Shown: one piece after another, positions 62,928-64,000 of the stretch
How the letters are laid out: each line of letters opens with the position of its first letter
Position numbering within the stretch: position 1 is the stretch's first letter
Assembly: GCA_022447225.1 (NCBI GenBank)
Contig: JAKVAZ010000004.1
Coordinates: 62,001 to 126,000, forward strand
DNA from: Fuerstiella sp.
GTDB lineage: Bacteria; Planctomycetota; Planctomycetia; Planctomycetales; Planctomycetaceae
Direction of reading: 5' to 3'
DNA length: 64,000 nucleotides
The notes under the pieces: generated by a model
Told to the model about the DNA's origin: nothing
Database searches by the model: none
What the model saw: only the letters and a program-made list of their open reading frames with translations
Made by a program: the position numbers and the translations under genes

Positions 62928-64000
62928 TCAATGACTGACCACGTCGTTCAGGGAATACAGACTTCCGTCAGCTCCCACCACAATGAAAGAAGAGCCAACG
63001 GCAACGGGACCTCGCTGAAGCCGCATATCCAGTTGGGTCGACTCTCCGACCGGCAAACCCGCAGCATCCAGATTCATCACCGTCCCGTCAGAAAATGCCG
63101 CAAGGAATCCGCCACTCGGCAGTGGCAACGGTGCATCAACAAATTGAGACGCATTTTTCGAAAATTTTCCGACAGAATTCAATTCAGCATTCAGTTCAAA
63201 AACCTCCACTTCATCATCACCGATCTCGACAAACAGACGATCTGCTGCAATCCGCAGCGGATGACTGACCGCCGCACCAAGGTCACGCTCCTGAACTTTC
63301 TGCAGCGTCGATGAATTGATCAACAGCAGTTGTCCGTCAGTCGTTGCGGCGCACAGATACTCGCCGGCTGCAACCGGAGGCAGATCTGTCTCACCGTCAA
63401 AGGAAGTGGAGGCAACTTCCGCAAGATGAGGTTCTGGACTCTCACGGTATTCAATCTGCACCATCCTGTTATCCGAGTTAATCGCGATCAGCTGCGTCTC
63501 ACTGATGGACGTCATGGACTTCCACGAGGCTTCCGCATTCAAATCCCGTGACACCTGATAGTCTTCGGACTTTTGCCGGGTGGCCGTTAGTGTCAGTCGG
63601 CCTGGTGAAGCCACCACCAGGCCGTCGGCCAGCGGCACAGGATCACATTCCAGGGATCCGGGAAGTTCCCGGTCCCAGTTTCTCTCCAGCTGACCTGTCG
63701 GAGTAAATGTCCACAGGGCCCGTTCACTGCCATAACACCAGGCAGCAAGTCGACCGTCCGGAAGCTCCGTACCGCCCACCGGATCACTGAGTCCCTCGGG
63801 AAGACGAAACGGGCTGAGCGATGTGGTGTGAAAACCTGATTCATCAATTTCGCTGACGGGAATCCGAAAGACGTTACCAAAATCACTCAGAGCAATCAGC
63901 GACCGTCCGGACGTCGACTGACCAACTGCCACCAGATTGGTACTCAGCACTGTCCGCCAGTCCCCCGTCATCGTATTGCGATTCACCCGCGTAAAAAACA
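62928..64000 (-). CDS. PQQ/WD40-like beta-propeller protein (cut by window edge)
   Basis: The stop is at 62928 and the frame is open past 64000. The GTG at 63986 is only an internal candidate start; the frame continues upstream beyond the edge. The visible ~350 residues show propeller-like blade repeats, for example SLIALSDFGNVFRIPVSEID, GEYLCAATTDGQLLLINSSTLQKV, GGFLAAFSDGTVMNLDAAGLPVGE, and SSFIVVGADGSLYSLNDVV. These resemble PQQ-binding-like or BamB-type propellers. It is 81 bases upstream of the solute-binding-like gene, in the same direction, so it is probably the first or an early gene of that operon. Confidence 0.75.
   Translation of the reverse strand, partial: FFTRVNRNTMTGDWRTVLSTNLVAVGQSTSGRSLIALSDFGNVFRIPVSEIDESGFHTTSLSPFRLPEGLSDPVGGTELPDGRLAAWCYGSERALWTFTPTGQLERNWDRELPGSLECDPVPLADGLVVASPGRLTLTATRQKSEDYQVSRDLNAEASWKSMTSISETQLIAINSDNRMVQIEYRESPEPHLAEVASTSFDGETDLPPVAAGEYLCAATTDGQLLLINSSTLQKVQERDLGAAVSHPLRIAADRLFVEIGDDEVEVFELNAELNSVGKFSKNASQFVDAPLPLPSGGFLAAFSDGTVMNLDAAGLPVGESTQLDMRLQRGPVAVGSSFIVVGADGSLYSLNDVVSH

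Overview
The window looks like an ordinary chromosomal stretch from a member of the Planctomycetota, by eye of moderate GC. This is inferred from gene content. It has a DUF1570 metallopeptidase-like protein, a prenyltransferase/squalene-cyclase-repeat protein with a TonB-like N-terminus, and a MotA/TolQ/ExbB-type protein. It also has many large Sec-exported proteins of unknown function, a TatC with a long internal insertion, complex I genes in a scattered arrangement, and a dnaA that is not next to dnaN. I saw no rRNA, convincing tRNA, CRISPR array, insertion sequence or prophage.

Layout. 1-3.2 kb (minus): the start of a Gfo/Idh/MocA oxidoreductase (cut by the window edge), tyrS and dnaA. A 449-base region with inverted repeats and two near-consensus DnaA boxes follows. 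3.7-9.0 kb (plus): a glycosyltransferase, an exported isoaspartyl methyltransferase with an extra C-terminal domain, and an overlapping pair made of a single-span membrane protein and a divergent actin/MreB-fold protein. 9.0-19.1 kb (minus): ispA-dxs (isoprenoid precursors), an M20-type peptidase, an ABC exporter plus MFS gene set, and a tail-specific protease with a clear terminator. 19.4-22.3 kb (minus): two exported proteins, one DUF1570. 22.3-23.2 kb is gene-poor.

23.2-29.3 kb (plus): a glutaredoxin-like membrane protein overlapping a DUF2064 transferase, a single-domain response regulator, an RlmI-like rRNA methyltransferase, a Ser/Thr kinase with a Pro/Gly/Gln tail, and accA. 29.5-40.1 kb: a CvpA-like protein, an ExbB-like protein, the squalene-cyclase-repeat protein, a pqiA-pqiB-like pair, an APC permease, tatC and ilvE. 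40.5-44.2 kb (minus): nuoI, a DUF2203 gene, nuoA, nuoC and nuoD, without nuoB. 44.7-58.5 kb: an exported esterase, an exported fumarylacetoacetase-family protein, a large TPR protein, small unknowns, a zinc-ribbon membrane-associated protein, a glucose-dehydrogenase-like enzyme and a large exported propeller-like protein. 58.6-64.0 kb (minus): an operon of a propeller-like protein (cut by the window edge), a solute-binding-protein-5-like protein fused to a helical repeat region, and an exported unknown.

Much of the content concerns the cell envelope: export (TatC, ABC, MFS), proteolysis, MCE/PqiA-type lipid or envelope transport, energy coupling, and exported proteins of unknown role. The best candidates for undescribed biology are the actin-like/membrane-protein pair (6.3-9.0 kb), the ExbB-like plus TonB-like/squalene-cyclase-repeat neighbours (31-34 kb), the MCE protein with a relic protease-like tail (34.6-36.1 kb), and the substrate-binding-protein operon at the right end. 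All functions are read from sequence motifs; nothing was searched against a database.
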